Assembly: GCF_900110855.1 (NCBI RefSeq)
Contig: NZ_FOFA01000005.1
Span: forward strand, 248,001 to 312,000
DNA: 64,000 nucleotides
Direction of reading: 5' to 3'
From: Microlunatus flavus
GTDB lineage: Bacteria > Actinomycetota > Actinomycetes > Propionibacteriales > Propionibacteriaceae
Shown here: positions 8,242-16,931 of the stretch, one piece after another
Numbering within the stretch: the first letter of the stretch is position 1
Layout: every line of letters begins with the position of its first letter
Notes under the pieces: generated by a model
What the model was told of the DNA's origin: nothing
Database searches by the model: none
Seen by the model: only the letters and a program-made list of their open reading frames with translations
Made by a program: the position numbers and the translations under genes

Positions 8242-8532
8242 ATGACGCACCTCGGACTCGTCGACCTCGTCGCCCTCGTGCTCGTGGGCTCCTCCGTCGT
8301 CGGGGCGCTCGTCGCCCGTCGGGGCCTGCTCCCCGCACTTCTCTCGGGGGCCGGGACGGCCGTCTTCTGCTGGCTGGTCTGCCTCGGGCTGGTCGCGTGG
8401 GCGCCCGGGACCCTCGCCCGGGCCGCCTCGTCGAGCGCGCTGCTCGAGCTCGTCCCGGTTCCCCGGCCCGCGCTCGAGCAGGCGCGGGCGCTGGGCGGCT
8501 GGCTGGCCGGCCAGCTCGGCACCTGGCACTGA
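8242..8532 (+). CDS. Hypothetical small membrane protein
   Basis: Unrecognised 96-residue protein with two hydrophobic helices (about residues 7-27 and 31-53) followed by an Ala/Leu-rich amphipathic tail. It has a plausible ATG start shortly after the SDR gene. There is a weak resemblance to the start of CvpA-like proteins, not enough to name it. It may be co-transcribed with the SDR gene. Confidence 0.55.
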   Translation: MTHLGLVDLVALVLVGSSVVGALVARRGLLPALLSGAGTAVFCWLVCLGLVAWAPGTLARAASSSALLELVPVPRPALEQARALGGWLAGQLGTWH

Positions 8533-8566
8533 GCCGGCGGACCCGGGCGCTCCCGGGCCGGAGAGG

Positions 8567-9226
8567 TCAGCCGAGCCGGCGGGCCACGACGGCGTACAGC
8601 GGGTCGCCGCGGTAGCCGCGGGCCGGGGTGCGCAGCGAGACCTCGGGCTCGCCGAACCCGCCGGCGAGCCGGACGTACGCCGCCGCGATCGCGCAGCGGG
8701 TCGGCTCGTCGGCGTAGAGCCAGCCGGCGACCGCCTTGCTCGGGAAGAGCCGGTTGGAGAAGGTCAGCACCACCGGCGCGCCCGGGCGCAGCACGCGCCC
8801 GGCGTCGCGGAGCACCTCGACCGGACGCACGAGGTAGTCGACCGACACGCAGCACAGCGCCGCGTCGAAGGAGGCGTCGGGGAACGGCAGGACCGGGTCG
8901 GTGTTGAGGTCCTGCACGACCCGCTCGGTCGCCATCGGGTTGGCGCGCAGCTCGGCGGCGTTCATCCCGAGCACGACGAGCTCCGACGGCGGGGTGCGCA
9001 GGTGCGAGACCCACGAGGACATGAGGTCGAGGACCCGGCGCGGCTCCCCCGTCGACCCGTCGACACCGAGCTCGGCGTAGAGGTCCGAGACCGCCGCGAT
9101 CGCGCCGTCGTCGATGTGCGTGACGAGCCGGGGCGGGCCGTAGAACGTCGCGTCCGGCCGCTCGTCCTCGCGCGCGAAGAAGCCGGGCGGGAAGGGGTCG
9201 TCGCCCGTGGGCTCGGACGGGCTCAC
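8567..9226 (-). CDS. Class I SAM-dependent methyltransferase
   Basis: A 219-residue protein with a Rossmann methyltransferase fold. It has the SAM-binding start RRVLDLMSSWVSHL near residues 52-65, LVVLGMNAAEL, then LPFPDASFDAALCCVSVDYL (motif III/IV region) and RVLRPGAPVVLTFSNRLFP. The GTG start overlaps the stop codon of the upstream inositol monophosphatase gene in a GTGA, which decides the start and indicates translational coupling. The substrate is unknown. Confidence 0.85.
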   Translation of the reverse strand: MSPSEPTGDDPFPPGFFAREDERPDATFYGPPRLVTHIDDGAIAAVSDLYAELGVDGSTGEPRRVLDLMSSWVSHLRTPPSELVVLGMNAAELRANPMATERVVQDLNTDPVLPFPDASFDAALCCVSVDYLVRPVEVLRDAGRVLRPGAPVVLTFSNRLFPSKAVAGWLYADEPTRCAIAAAYVRLAGGFGEPEVSLRTPARGYRGDPLYAVVARRLG

Positions 9227-10005
9227 GCCGCGGCCGCAGCCGCCTCGGTCAGCGCCGCGCGGGTGTCGGCCACGGCCTGCCGGTTGCCGGCCACGAGCCA
9301 GCGCTGGGCGCCGATGACGACCTCCTCGGCCACCCCGCCGGCTCCGATCACGAGGGCCGCGCCCGGGAACCAGTCCCACGGGTGCAGGTTCGCCTGCAGG
9401 AACACGCCGATCCGTCCGGTCGCCACCCCGGCCAGGTCGACCGAGGCCGACCCGAACATGCGCGTCGTGGCGGCGGCGCCGGTGGCGGCGTTCCACGAGG
9501 CGGCCTTGACCTTGTCGCGCAGGTGCGACGCGTTGGAGTAGGTGGCGACGGAGACCTCGGCCAGCGGGCGGTCGGCCAGCGTCGGCAGCTCGCGGCCGTT
9601 CAGCGTCGTGGGCCGGCCGCGACCACCCACCCACAGCTCCTCGCGAGCCGGGTAGTAGACGGCGCCCAGCAGCGGGCCCTGGTCGTCGGTGAGGCCGACG
9701 GCCGAGCACCAGTACGGGATGCCGGACAGGAAGTTGTAGGTCCCGTCGACGGGGTCGATGTACCAGGTGCGTCCGCTCCCGCCACCGTCCTCCGTCGTGC
9801 GGGCGCCCTCCTCGCCGACCAGGCCGTCCTCGTGCCGCTCGGCGGCCAGGCGTCCCGCGACCAGCGCCTCTGCGGCGTGGTCGGCCGCGGAGACGACGTC
9901 GGAGATCGAGGTCTTGAAGTGGGTGTCCAGCCCCGAGTCGAGCATCTTGGCAGCCAGGCTGCCCGCCTCTCGTACGAGGTCGGCCGCCAGCGCGTCGTCG
10001 TCCAC
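9223..10005 (-). CDS. Inositol monophosphatase family protein
   Basis: A 260-residue Mg-dependent phosphatase of the IMPase/FIG superfamily, which hydrolyses inositol phosphate, histidinol phosphate or related sugar phosphates. The metal-binding residues are visible: GEEG (Glu 65/66), the signature WYIDPVDGTYNF (Asp 84 and Asp 87) and the C-terminal WDWFPGAALV. Length is normal. Actinobacteria carry several such enzymes, including histidinol phosphatase, and this sequence alone does not separate them. It is the middle gene of a PHP-IMPase-methyltransferase cluster. Confidence 0.9.
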   Translation of the reverse strand: MDDDALAADLVREAGSLAAKMLDSGLDTHFKTSISDVVSAADHAAEALVAGRLAAERHEDGLVGEEGARTTEDGGGSGRTWYIDPVDGTYNFLSGIPYWCSAVGLTDDQGPLLGAVYYPAREELWVGGRGRPTTLNGRELPTLADRPLAEVSVATYSNASHLRDKVKAASWNAATGAAATTRMFGSASVDLAGVATGRIGVFLQANLHPWDWFPGAALVIGAGGVAEEVVIGAQRWLVAGNRQAVADTRAALTEAAAAAA

Positions 10006-10056
10006 GGGTTCGACCCTATGCGGTGGCGGCCCGCGATCCGGGAGGCCGGGACCCGC

Positions 10057-11091
10057 TCAGCCCTTGTCGGCCCAGGCCAGCAGCCGGTCGATGGGCCAGG
10101 TGTTGACGATGCGGTCGGGGTCGAGGCCGAGCGCCTCGGCCCGCTCGCAGCCGTACGCGAGGAACTCCAGCTGACCGGGCGCGTGGGCGTCGGTGTCGAT
10201 GGTGAAGAGGCAGCCGGCCTCGATCGCCTGCTGCAGCAGCCGCGTCGGCGGGTCGCGCCGCTCGGGCCGCGAGTTGATCTCGACCGCCACGTCGAAGGTC
10301 CGGCACGCCTCGAAGACGACCTCGGCGTCGAAGACCGACTCCGGCCGGGTGCCGCGCGAACCCTCGATCAGGCGACCGGTGCAGTGGCCGAGGACGTTCG
10401 TGCGCCGGTTGGCGATGGCGCCGACCATGCGGTGGGTCATGGTCTCGGAGTCCGAGCGCAGCTTGGAGTGCACGCTCGCGACGACGACGTCGAGGCGGGC
10501 CAGCAGCGCGTCGGTCTGGTCGAGGCCGCCGTCCTCGAGGATGTCGACCTCGATCCCCTGCAGCACCCGGAAGGGCGCCATCTCCTCGTTCAGGCGTGCG
10601 GTGAGCGCCATCTGCTCCTGCAGCCGCTCGGGGCTCAGGCCGCGCGCCACGGTGAGGCGCGGCGAGTGGTCGGTGATCACGCAGTACTCGTGCCCGAGCG
10701 CCTGGGCCGTGGCCATCATCTCCTCGACGGGGCTGCCGCCGTCGGACCAGGTGGAGTGGGTGTGCAGGTCCCCGCGCACCTTCGCCCGCAGCTCTGCGCC
10801 GCCGGCGACGAGGGGTTCGCGGTCGTCGCGCAGCTGCTGCAGGTAGTCGGGCACCCGCCCGGCCAGGGCCTGGGTGATCACGGTCGCGGTCTTGGGACCG
10901 ACGCCGGTGGCCTTGGCCCACGAACCGTCGGCCTGCCGCCGCTCGCGCTCCGCCGCCGGCATCGCCGCCACGGCGTCGGCCGCACCCCGGTAGGCCCGTA
11001 CGCGGTAGGTGTCGGCCCGCGAACGTTCGAGCAGGAACCCGATCTCGCGCAGCACCGCGACCGGGTCGAGCGGCTCCCCCGCCTGCGCCAC
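10057..11091 (-). CDS. PHP domain metal-dependent hydrolase with helix-hairpin-helix N-terminus (PolX-like)
   Basis: A 344-residue protein. The N-terminal ~95 residues resemble the helix-hairpin-helix part of PolX enzymes (KATGVGPKTATVI). The rest is a PHP phosphoesterase domain: GDLHTHSTWSDG near residue 110 (first metal-binding His pair), VITDHSPRL, GIEVDIL, ASVHS and DTDAHAPGQL. No nucleotidyltransferase domain is present, so it is a PHP-only relative, probably acting on DNA ends or a phosphorylated metabolite. The GTG at 11091 is chosen because GGGAGGAGG lies about seven bases upstream. It is divergent from the fasR-like gene. Confidence 0.85.
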   Translation of the reverse strand: MAQAGEPLDPVAVLREIGFLLERSRADTYRVRAYRGAADAVAAMPAAERERRQADGSWAKATGVGPKTATVITQALAGRVPDYLQQLRDDREPLVAGGAELRAKVRGDLHTHSTWSDGGSPVEEMMATAQALGHEYCVITDHSPRLTVARGLSPERLQEQMALTARLNEEMAPFRVLQGIEVDILEDGGLDQTDALLARLDVVVASVHSKLRSDSETMTHRMVGAIANRRTNVLGHCTGRLIEGSRGTRPESVFDAEVVFEACRTFDVAVEINSRPERRDPPTRLLQQAIEAGCLFTIDTDAHAPGQLEFLAYGCERAEALGLDPDRIVNTWPIDRLLAWADKG

Positions 11092-11130
11092 CTGCGTCCT
11101 CCTCCCGGTCGAACGTGCGTGGTCGACCCC

Positions 11131-11136
11131 TACGCT
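11131..11136 (+). promoter_or_regulatory. Possible -10 box of a leaderless fasR promoter
   Basis: TACGCT fits the actinobacterial TAnnnT consensus and lies seven bases before the fasR ATG, which has no ribosome-binding site. The transcript could therefore start at or next to the ATG. No clear -35 box is present. Confidence 0.35.
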
Positions 11137-11143
11137 CGACCTT

Positions 11144-12349
11144 ATGGCGGCGAGCACCAGGGGCATCGCGAGGACCCTGCTCCCCCCACCCAAGTCACGC
11201 GCGGCGATGGCCAAGCGCCTCGCCGGCACGACCGCAGCCATGACGACGGCGACGGTGGCGGAGATGGAAGAGCGCCACCCGTGGTTCCGTGAGCTGGACG
11301 CCGAGCACCGCTCCTGGGTGGGCGTCGTGGCCCGGGCCGGCATCGACGGCTTCGTGACGTGGTTCGCCGACCCCGACCCGCAGGCGCCGACGACGACCGA
11401 CATCTTCGGCGCGGCGCCCCGCGCGCTGACGCGCAAGATCTCCCTGTCGCAGACCGTCGAGCTCGTCCGCACCACGATCGACGTGGTCGAGGCGCAGATC
11501 GACGAGGTCGCGCCACGCGGCGACCGGCCCGTCCTGCACGCGGCGATCGTCGGCTACAGCCGCGAGGTGGCCTTCGCCGCCGCCGAGATCTACGCGAAGG
11601 CTGCCGAGCTCCGCGGCGCCTGGGACGCCCGGCTCGAGGCGCTCGTCGTCGACGCCGTGCTGCGCGGCGAGACCGACGAGACCGTGCTCTCGCGGGCGTC
11701 GACCCTCGGCTGGCGCTCCTCGGGCGGCGTCGTCGTCGTGGTGGGCGCGGCTCCGGAGAGCGAGGCCGGACCCGCCGTCGAGTCGGTGCGCCGGACGGCC
11801 TCCGCCGCCGGCCTCGACATGCTCGGCGCCGTGCAGGGTGACCGGCTGGTCGTGGTCCTGGGCGGGGCCGCGCTGGTCGAGCCCGGTGCCGCCACCCAGG
11901 TGGTGTCCCGCTTCGTCGAGTGCTTCGGGGACGGGCCCGTGGTCGTCGGGCCGCCGGTCGAGCACCTGATGGACGCTGCCGCGTCGACACGGGAGGCGTT
12001 CTCCGGGTTCCGGGCCGCGCCCGCGTGGCCCGAGGCGCCGCGACCGGTCGACGCGTCCGACCTGCTGCCCGAACGGGCGCTCTCCGGCGACGGCCACGCC
12101 CGTCGCGCGCTGGCCGGCGACCTGTACGACCCGCTCGTCGCCGCGGGCGGCGGCCTGCTCGACACCCTCGTGACGTTCCTCGACCAGGGCCTGCAGGTGG
12201 AGGCGGCCGCCCGCGCGCTGTTCGTGCACGCCAACACGGTGCGCTACCGCCTACGCCGCATCCACGAGGTGACGGGCTACTCCCCCACCGACCCGCGCGA
12301 CGCGTACGCGCTGCGCCTGGCCCTGACCCTCGGCCGCCTGCGGCGCTGA
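11144..12349 (+). CDS. fasR: PucR/CdaR-type activator of fatty-acid synthesis (FasR-like)
   Basis: A 401-residue regulator. The N-terminal domain contains HPWFRELDAEHRSWVGVVARAGI, matching actinobacterial FasR proteins. A GGDEF-like/CdaR central region follows, and the C-terminal PucR helix-turn-helix is clear: LDTLVTFLDQGLQVEAAA, FVHANTVRYRLRRI near residues 360-375, then DAYALRLALTLGRL. FasR activates fabD-fabH-acpP-fabF in Streptomyces and normally sits directly upstream of fabD. Here a beta-galactoside uptake cassette of about 6.7 kb separates them. The first ATG is used; ATGs at 11207 and 11240 are alternatives. Confidence 0.85.
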   Translation: MAASTRGIARTLLPPPKSRAAMAKRLAGTTAAMTTATVAEMEERHPWFRELDAEHRSWVGVVARAGIDGFVTWFADPDPQAPTTTDIFGAAPRALTRKISLSQTVELVRTTIDVVEAQIDEVAPRGDRPVLHAAIVGYSREVAFAAAEIYAKAAELRGAWDARLEALVVDAVLRGETDETVLSRASTLGWRSSGGVVVVVGAAPESEAGPAVESVRRTASAAGLDMLGAVQGDRLVVVLGGAALVEPGAATQVVSRFVECFGDGPVVVGPPVEHLMDAAASTREAFSGFRAAPAWPEAPRPVDASDLLPERALSGDGHARRALAGDLYDPLVAAGGGLLDTLVTFLDQGLQVEAAARALFVHANTVRYRLRRIHEVTGYSPTDPRDAYALRLALTLGRLRR

Positions 12350-12416
12350 GCGCGCCCTCCTGATCGAGACCCAAGCGTGACCTGAGGAGTCCTTGACGTA
12401 TCGACGGTGCGACCCG

Positions 12417-12432
12417 TTGACTACGCAGTCAA
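12417..12432. promoter_or_regulatory. LacI-type operator upstream of the sugar cassette
   Basis: TTGACTACGCAGTCAA is a near-perfect palindrome (7 of 8 pairs) with the central CG typical of LacI-family operators. It lies 45 bp before the lacI-type start. A TTGACG at 12393-12398 could be the -35 box of the promoter it covers. Confidence 0.6.
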
Positions 12433-12476
12433 GGCAGCCGACGACGACGTCGGCCGCACTGACGGACAGGGTGCGC

Positions 12477-13514
12477 ATGACGGTGCGAGCGGAGGCGAAG
12501 ACCCAGCGCGGTGCGGTCATGGTCGACGTCGCCCGGCTCGCCGGGGTCTCGCAGAAGACGGTGTCGCGCGTCGTGAACGGCGCCCCTCACGTGCGTCCCG
12601 ACGTCGCCGAGCGCGTGCACCGCGCCATCGTCGAGCTCGGCTACCGCCCCAACGGCGCCGCCCAGGCGCTGGCCCGGGCCCGCACCCACACCATCGGCGT
12701 CCTCGCCCTCGGCACCCCGCTCTACGGACCGTCGCGACGGGTCCACGCCCTCGAGCACGAGGCCCGGCGGCTCGGGTGGACGCTCGCCCTGGCCACCGTG
12801 CCCGACCTCTCGGCGCGCGAGGTCTCGCGGGGGATCGAGAGCCTTCTGCAGCGCAACGTCGAGGGACTGGTCGTCGAGGTGCCCAACCACGTCGTCGACA
12901 TCGACCCGCGCATGCTCCACGGCCTGCCCGTCGTGACGAGCGCGGGGCTCATCCCCGGGCTCCCCCGGCAGGCGCTCGTGGACACCGACCAGGCGGAGAT
13001 CTCGGCGCAGCTGACCGCCTTCCTGCTCGACCTGGGGCACACGACGGTCTGGCACGTGGGTGGTCCGCGCGACTGGGACGCGGCCGTCAAGCGTCAGGAC
13101 GGGTGGCGCTCCGCCCTGCTCGAGCGCGGGCGCCGCGTGCCGCCGCCTGCCCACGGGGACTGGACCGCGGCCTCGGGCTACCGCGCCGGGCTGCGGCTCG
13201 CCGCGCAGCCGGAGGTGACCGCGGTCTTCGCGGCCAACGACAGCATGGCCATGGGCCTGCTGCGCGCGTTCCACGAGGCCGGGCGGCGCGTCCCGGCCGA
13301 CGTCTCCGTCGCCGGCTTCGACGACGTGCCCGACGCCGAGTACCAGGTGGTCCCGCTGACCACGGTGGCGATCCGCACCGAGGCCCCGGAGCGACGGATC
13401 CTCGCCGAGCTGCTCCACATGATCGAGGGCGCCCCGGCCCCGTCCGGAGCGATCACCGTCGCCCAGCACCGCATCGTCGTCCGCGCCTCGACCGGACCGG
13501 CACCCACGCCCTGA
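12477..13514 (+). CDS. LacI family transcriptional regulator
   Basis: A 345-residue sugar-responsive repressor. The N-terminal helix-turn-helix and hinge are clear: VDVARLAGVSQKTVSRVVNG near residues 16-35, then GYRPNGAAQALA. A periplasmic-binding-protein-like effector domain follows, ending with FAANDSMAMGLLRAF and VSVAGFDDVPDAEY. The ATG at 12477 is chosen because GGACAGG lies upstream and the helix-turn-helix then begins at the usual place. It heads a binding protein-permease-permease-beta-galactosidase cassette and presumably represses it through the palindrome just upstream. The effector is likely a galactoside. Confidence 0.92.
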   Translation: MTVRAEAKTQRGAVMVDVARLAGVSQKTVSRVVNGAPHVRPDVAERVHRAIVELGYRPNGAAQALARARTHTIGVLALGTPLYGPSRRVHALEHEARRLGWTLALATVPDLSAREVSRGIESLLQRNVEGLVVEVPNHVVDIDPRMLHGLPVVTSAGLIPGLPRQALVDTDQAEISAQLTAFLLDLGHTTVWHVGGPRDWDAAVKRQDGWRSALLERGRRVPPPAHGDWTAASGYRAGLRLAAQPEVTAVFAANDSMAMGLLRAFHEAGRRVPADVSVAGFDDVPDAEYQVVPLTTVAIRTEAPERRILAELLHMIEGAPAPSGAITVAQHRIVVRASTGPAPTP

Positions 13515-13558
13515 CCTCCACCACCGCACCCCTCGCACGACCAACCGGAAGGACACCG

Positions 13559-14941
13559 ATGTCTCCGTCTCCGTTCACCCGCCGCAAGTTCCTGCTCACC
13601 GGCGCGGCCGCCGCCTCCAGCGCCTGGTTCCTGTCGGCGTGCGGGGGCGGTGACGACTCCCCCGGTCAGGGCAGCAGCGGCTCCGCGGCACCCCAGGTGG
13701 CGCAGGCCGACATCGACAAGGCGATGGACACCGCCACCACGCTGACCTTCTGGACCTGGGTGCCGGACATCGGCAACGAGGTCAAGATGTTCATGGCGAA
13801 GTACCCCAAGATCAAGGTCGACGTGGTCAACGTCGGCCAGGGGGCCCCGCACTACCAGAAGCTCCGCACGGCCATCCAGTCCGGCCAGGGCGCGCCCGAC
13901 GTGACCCAGATGGAGTACCAGTACATCCCGTCGTTCACCCTGGGTGACCAGGGCAGCCTGCTCGACCTCACGCCGTACGCGCCCGCCGACCTGCAGAGCC
14001 AGTACCCCGAGTGGGTGTGGGGCCAGGTCAAGATCAACAACGGCCTGTGGGGCATCCCGCAGGACACCGGGCCGATGGGCCTGCTCTACCGCGACGACCT
14101 GTTCACCGAGGCCGGGCTGAAGGCGCCGGCGACGTGGGACGAGTTCGGCGCGGCCGCCGAGAGCTACCACTCCAAGAACCCGAAGAGCTGGCTCTTCAAC
14201 GTCGCGCAGAACCAGCCCGGCCAGCTCGTCGCCTACCTGTGGCAGGCGGGCGTGCGCCCCTTCAGCTTCGACGGGCAGCAGACGGTCAAGATCGACCTGG
14301 CCAGCGACCAGGCCAAGACGGTGGTCAAGTTCTTCGGCGACCTCGTCAACAGCGGGGCCGCGACCAACGACGCGGACTTCAACGACTCCTGGTACCAGGG
14401 TCTGGCCAACGGCAAGTGGGCCTCGCTGCCGATCGCGGCCTGGGGCCCGGTCTTCCTGCAGGGCACGGCCGGCAAGACCTCGGGCAAGTGGCGCGCCAGC
14501 ACGCTGCCGCAGTGGAAGGCGGGCGACAACGTCTCCAGCAACTGGGGCGGCTCGACCGACGCGGTGCTCAAGCTCAGCAAGAACCAGATCGCCGCGTCGC
14601 AGCTGGCGCTGTGGATCAACACGAACAAGGACTCGATGCTCCGCTTCGCCAACGAGCAGTTCCTCTTCCCGCCGCTGAAGTCGGTGCTCAGCGACCCGCA
14701 GTTCACCGGCCAGGAGGCGAAGTTCTACGGCGGGCAGAAGGTCAACGAGAAGTTCGCGCAGATCTCCGACACCGTCAGCACCGAGTTCGGGTGGCTGCCC
14801 TTCATGGACTTCGTCTACTCGAACTTCAACGAGACGCTCGGCAAGGCCTTCGCCGACAAGTCCGACGCCGTCGCGGGCCTGCAGGCCTGGCAGGACGGCT
14901 GCGCCAAGTACGCCAAGGACCAGGGCTTCACGGTCTCCTGA
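13559..14941 (+). CDS. Carbohydrate ABC transporter substrate-binding lipoprotein
   Basis: A 460-residue extracytoplasmic binding protein of the family 1 (maltose/lactose-type) solute-binding group. The signal peptide has a Tat-like twin-arginine start (RRKFLLTG) and a lipobox ending WFLSACGGG (Cys near residue 24), so it is lipid-anchored. The mature part shows the usual order: LTFWTWVPDIGNE, AIQSGQGAPDVTQMEY, LWGIPQDTGPMGLLYRDDL and ASLPIAAWGP. A GGAAGGA ribosome-binding site precedes the ATG. With the two permeases and GH42 enzyme downstream it probably captures a beta-galactoside. No ATPase gene is present, so a shared MsiK-type ATPase elsewhere is expected. Confidence 0.93.
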   Translation: MSPSPFTRRKFLLTGAAAASSAWFLSACGGGDDSPGQGSSGSAAPQVAQADIDKAMDTATTLTFWTWVPDIGNEVKMFMAKYPKIKVDVVNVGQGAPHYQKLRTAIQSGQGAPDVTQMEYQYIPSFTLGDQGSLLDLTPYAPADLQSQYPEWVWGQVKINNGLWGIPQDTGPMGLLYRDDLFTEAGLKAPATWDEFGAAAESYHSKNPKSWLFNVAQNQPGQLVAYLWQAGVRPFSFDGQQTVKIDLASDQAKTVVKFFGDLVNSGAATNDADFNDSWYQGLANGKWASLPIAAWGPVFLQGTAGKTSGKWRASTLPQWKAGDNVSSNWGGSTDAVLKLSKNQIAASQLALWINTNKDSMLRFANEQFLFPPLKSVLSDPQFTGQEAKFYGGQKVNEKFAQISDTVSTEFGWLPFMDFVYSNFNETLGKAFADKSDAVAGLQAWQDGCAKYAKDQGFTVS

Positions 14942-15000
14942 ACCCCCGGCGGACGGCCGGGTCCTCCCGGCCGTCCGCCCCTCACCGGAAAGGGAGAGCG

Positions 15001-15957
15001 ATGACCACCACCGTGCCCACCCGGGCCGTCGCACCGCACGGGGCCTCGTCCGCTCCCCGTGCGCGGCGCGGCCTGTCCGCCTCGCGGCGCCGTCAGATCG
15101 GGGCGGCGTACGCGCTCGTCCTGCCGTTCCTCGTGCTCTTCGTGGCCATGGTCGTCGTGCCGCTGGTCTACGCGGGCTACCTCAGCTTCTACAAGAAGAA
15201 GCTGATCGGCGGCACGTCGTTCGTCGGCGCCGAGAACTACCTGCGCGCCCTGACCGACCCGAGCTTCCTCTCCGGCGTCGGACGGATGGGGCTGTTCCTC
15301 TGCGTGCAGGTCCCGCTGATGCTGGTGCTCTCGCTGTTCACGGCGCTGGCGCTGGACAGCGGGATGATGAAGCTGGCCAAGGTCGCGCGCCTCGGGATCT
15401 TCGTGCCCTACGCCGTGCCGAGCGTGATCGCGACGCTCATGTGGGGCTACATCTACGGCCCGGACTTCGGCCCGATCGCGCAGATGGCCCGGGGTCTCGG
15501 GCTCGGGGTCCCGCCCTTCTTCTCCGGCACCGGGATCTTCTTCTCGATCATCAACATCGTGAACTGGGAGTTCGTCGGCTACAACATGATCATCATGTAC
15601 GCCGCGCTCCGGTCGATCCCGACGGAGCTCTACGAGGCGGCTCGGGTGGACGGGGCGTCGGAGACACGGATCGCCCTGTCGATCAAGATCCCGCTGATCC
15701 GTCCGGCGATCCTGCTGACGGTGATCTTCTCGGTGATCGGGACCTTCCAGCTGTTCAACGAGCCGAACCTGATGCGGACGCTCGCGCCGACCGTGATCGG
15801 CAGCGACTGGACCCCGAACCTCTACGCGTACAACATCGCGTTCGTCAACCAGGACGCCAACTACGCCGCCGCGCTCGCCTTCCTGCTCGGCATCGTCATC
15901 ATGATCATCTCCTACGCCGTGCAGCTGGGCGCCCAGCGGAAGGAGCGGCGCGCATGA
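15001..15957 (+). CDS. Sugar ABC transporter permease 1 (MalF type)
   Basis: A 318-residue inner-membrane permease with six predicted transmembrane segments. The cytoplasmic EAA loop that contacts the ATPase is visible as YEAARVDGASETRIALSIKIPLI near residues 212-234. The N-terminal tail is long and basic. It shares an ATGA overlap with the next permease, so the two are translationally coupled, and it pairs with the binding lipoprotein upstream. Confidence 0.93.
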   Translation: MTTTVPTRAVAPHGASSAPRARRGLSASRRRQIGAAYALVLPFLVLFVAMVVVPLVYAGYLSFYKKKLIGGTSFVGAENYLRALTDPSFLSGVGRMGLFLCVQVPLMLVLSLFTALALDSGMMKLAKVARLGIFVPYAVPSVIATLMWGYIYGPDFGPIAQMARGLGLGVPPFFSGTGIFFSIINIVNWEFVGYNMIIMYAALRSIPTELYEAARVDGASETRIALSIKIPLIRPAILLTVIFSVIGTFQLFNEPNLMRTLAPTVIGSDWTPNLYAYNIAFVNQDANYAAALAFLLGIVIMIISYAVQLGAQRKERRA

Positions 15958-16877
15958 CCGCCCTCGACGAACCGACCCCGCTCACGACCACGGGGACCCG
16001 GACGCCCTCGGTCCACGAGGACGCGGGCGACAAGCCGCGCCGCACGTCCTGGGTGCTGACGATCGTGGTGCTGCTGCTGACCTGCTACTTCCTGTTCCCG
16101 CTCTACTGGCTCGTCGTCGCCTCGACGAAGTCGAACGCCGACCTCTTCTCGAGCTTCGGGCTGTGGTTCGCCGACTTCAGCCTCGTCGACAACGTGCGCA
16201 CGGTGCTGACGTTCCAGGACGGCGTCTACATCCGCTGGTTCCTCAACTCGATCCTCTACGCGGTGGTGAGCGGCGTGGGCGCGGCGTTCCTGGCCACGGC
16301 GGCCGGCTACGCCTTCGCCAAGTACGACTTCCCCGGCGGCAAGGCGCTCTTCTCGATCGTGCTCGGCGCGATCATGGTCCCGACGACTGCGCTGGCGATC
16401 CCGACGTACCTGCTCTTCGCGCGCGCCGAGCTCACCGACACCTACTGGGCGATCATCCTGCCCTCCCTGGTGAGCCCGTTCGGCGTCTTCCTGATGCGGG
16501 TCTACGCCGCCGACGCGGTCGACACGACGTTGATCGAGGCGGCCCGCGTCGACGGCGTCGGCGAGCTGCGGATCTTCTTCACCGTGGCGCTGCGGCTGCT
16601 GATGCCGGGCGCGGTGACCGTGCTGCTCTTCGCCCTGGTCTCCACCTGGAACAACTACTTCCTGCCGCTGCTCATGCTGAACTCCGCCCAGCTCTTCCCG
16701 CTGCCGGTCGGCCTCGCGCAGTGGCAGGCGACGGCCGCCGGCGGATCGGGCGCCCAGGCGCTCTTCTCGACGGTGATCACCGGTTCGCTGCTGTCGATCA
16801 TCCCGCTGGTGGTCGCGTTCCTGTTCCTGCAGCGCTACTGGCAGTCCGGCCTCGCCACCGGCGGGGTCAAGGCCTGA
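15954..16877 (+). CDS. Sugar ABC transporter permease 2 (MalG type)
   Basis: A 307-residue permease. It begins four bases inside the previous gene (ATGA). Six transmembrane segments are predicted. The EAA loop is EAARVDGVGELRIFFTVALRLL near residues 195-216, and the C-terminus ends in LFLQRYWQSGLATGGVKA, the usual MalG-type ending. It forms the channel with permease 1. The GH42 beta-galactosidase gene follows 54 bp later. Confidence 0.93.
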   Translation: MTALDEPTPLTTTGTRTPSVHEDAGDKPRRTSWVLTIVVLLLTCYFLFPLYWLVVASTKSNADLFSSFGLWFADFSLVDNVRTVLTFQDGVYIRWFLNSILYAVVSGVGAAFLATAAGYAFAKYDFPGGKALFSIVLGAIMVPTTALAIPTYLLFARAELTDTYWAIILPSLVSPFGVFLMRVYAADAVDTTLIEAARVDGVGELRIFFTVALRLLMPGAVTVLLFALVSTWNNYFLPLLMLNSAQLFPLPVGLAQWQATAAGGSGAQALFSTVITGSLLSIIPLVVAFLFLQRYWQSGLATGGVKA

Positions 16878-16931
16878 GCCCGTCCGAGCGCCGCCCCGCG
16901 CGCTCCCCGACCTCCACGAAAGGCTTGCCCC

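Noticed and set aside
12393-12476. Longer N-terminus for the LacI-type regulator
   Set aside because: It would place coding sequence over the operator palindrome and promoter, and would displace the helix-turn-helix from its usual position near the N-terminus.
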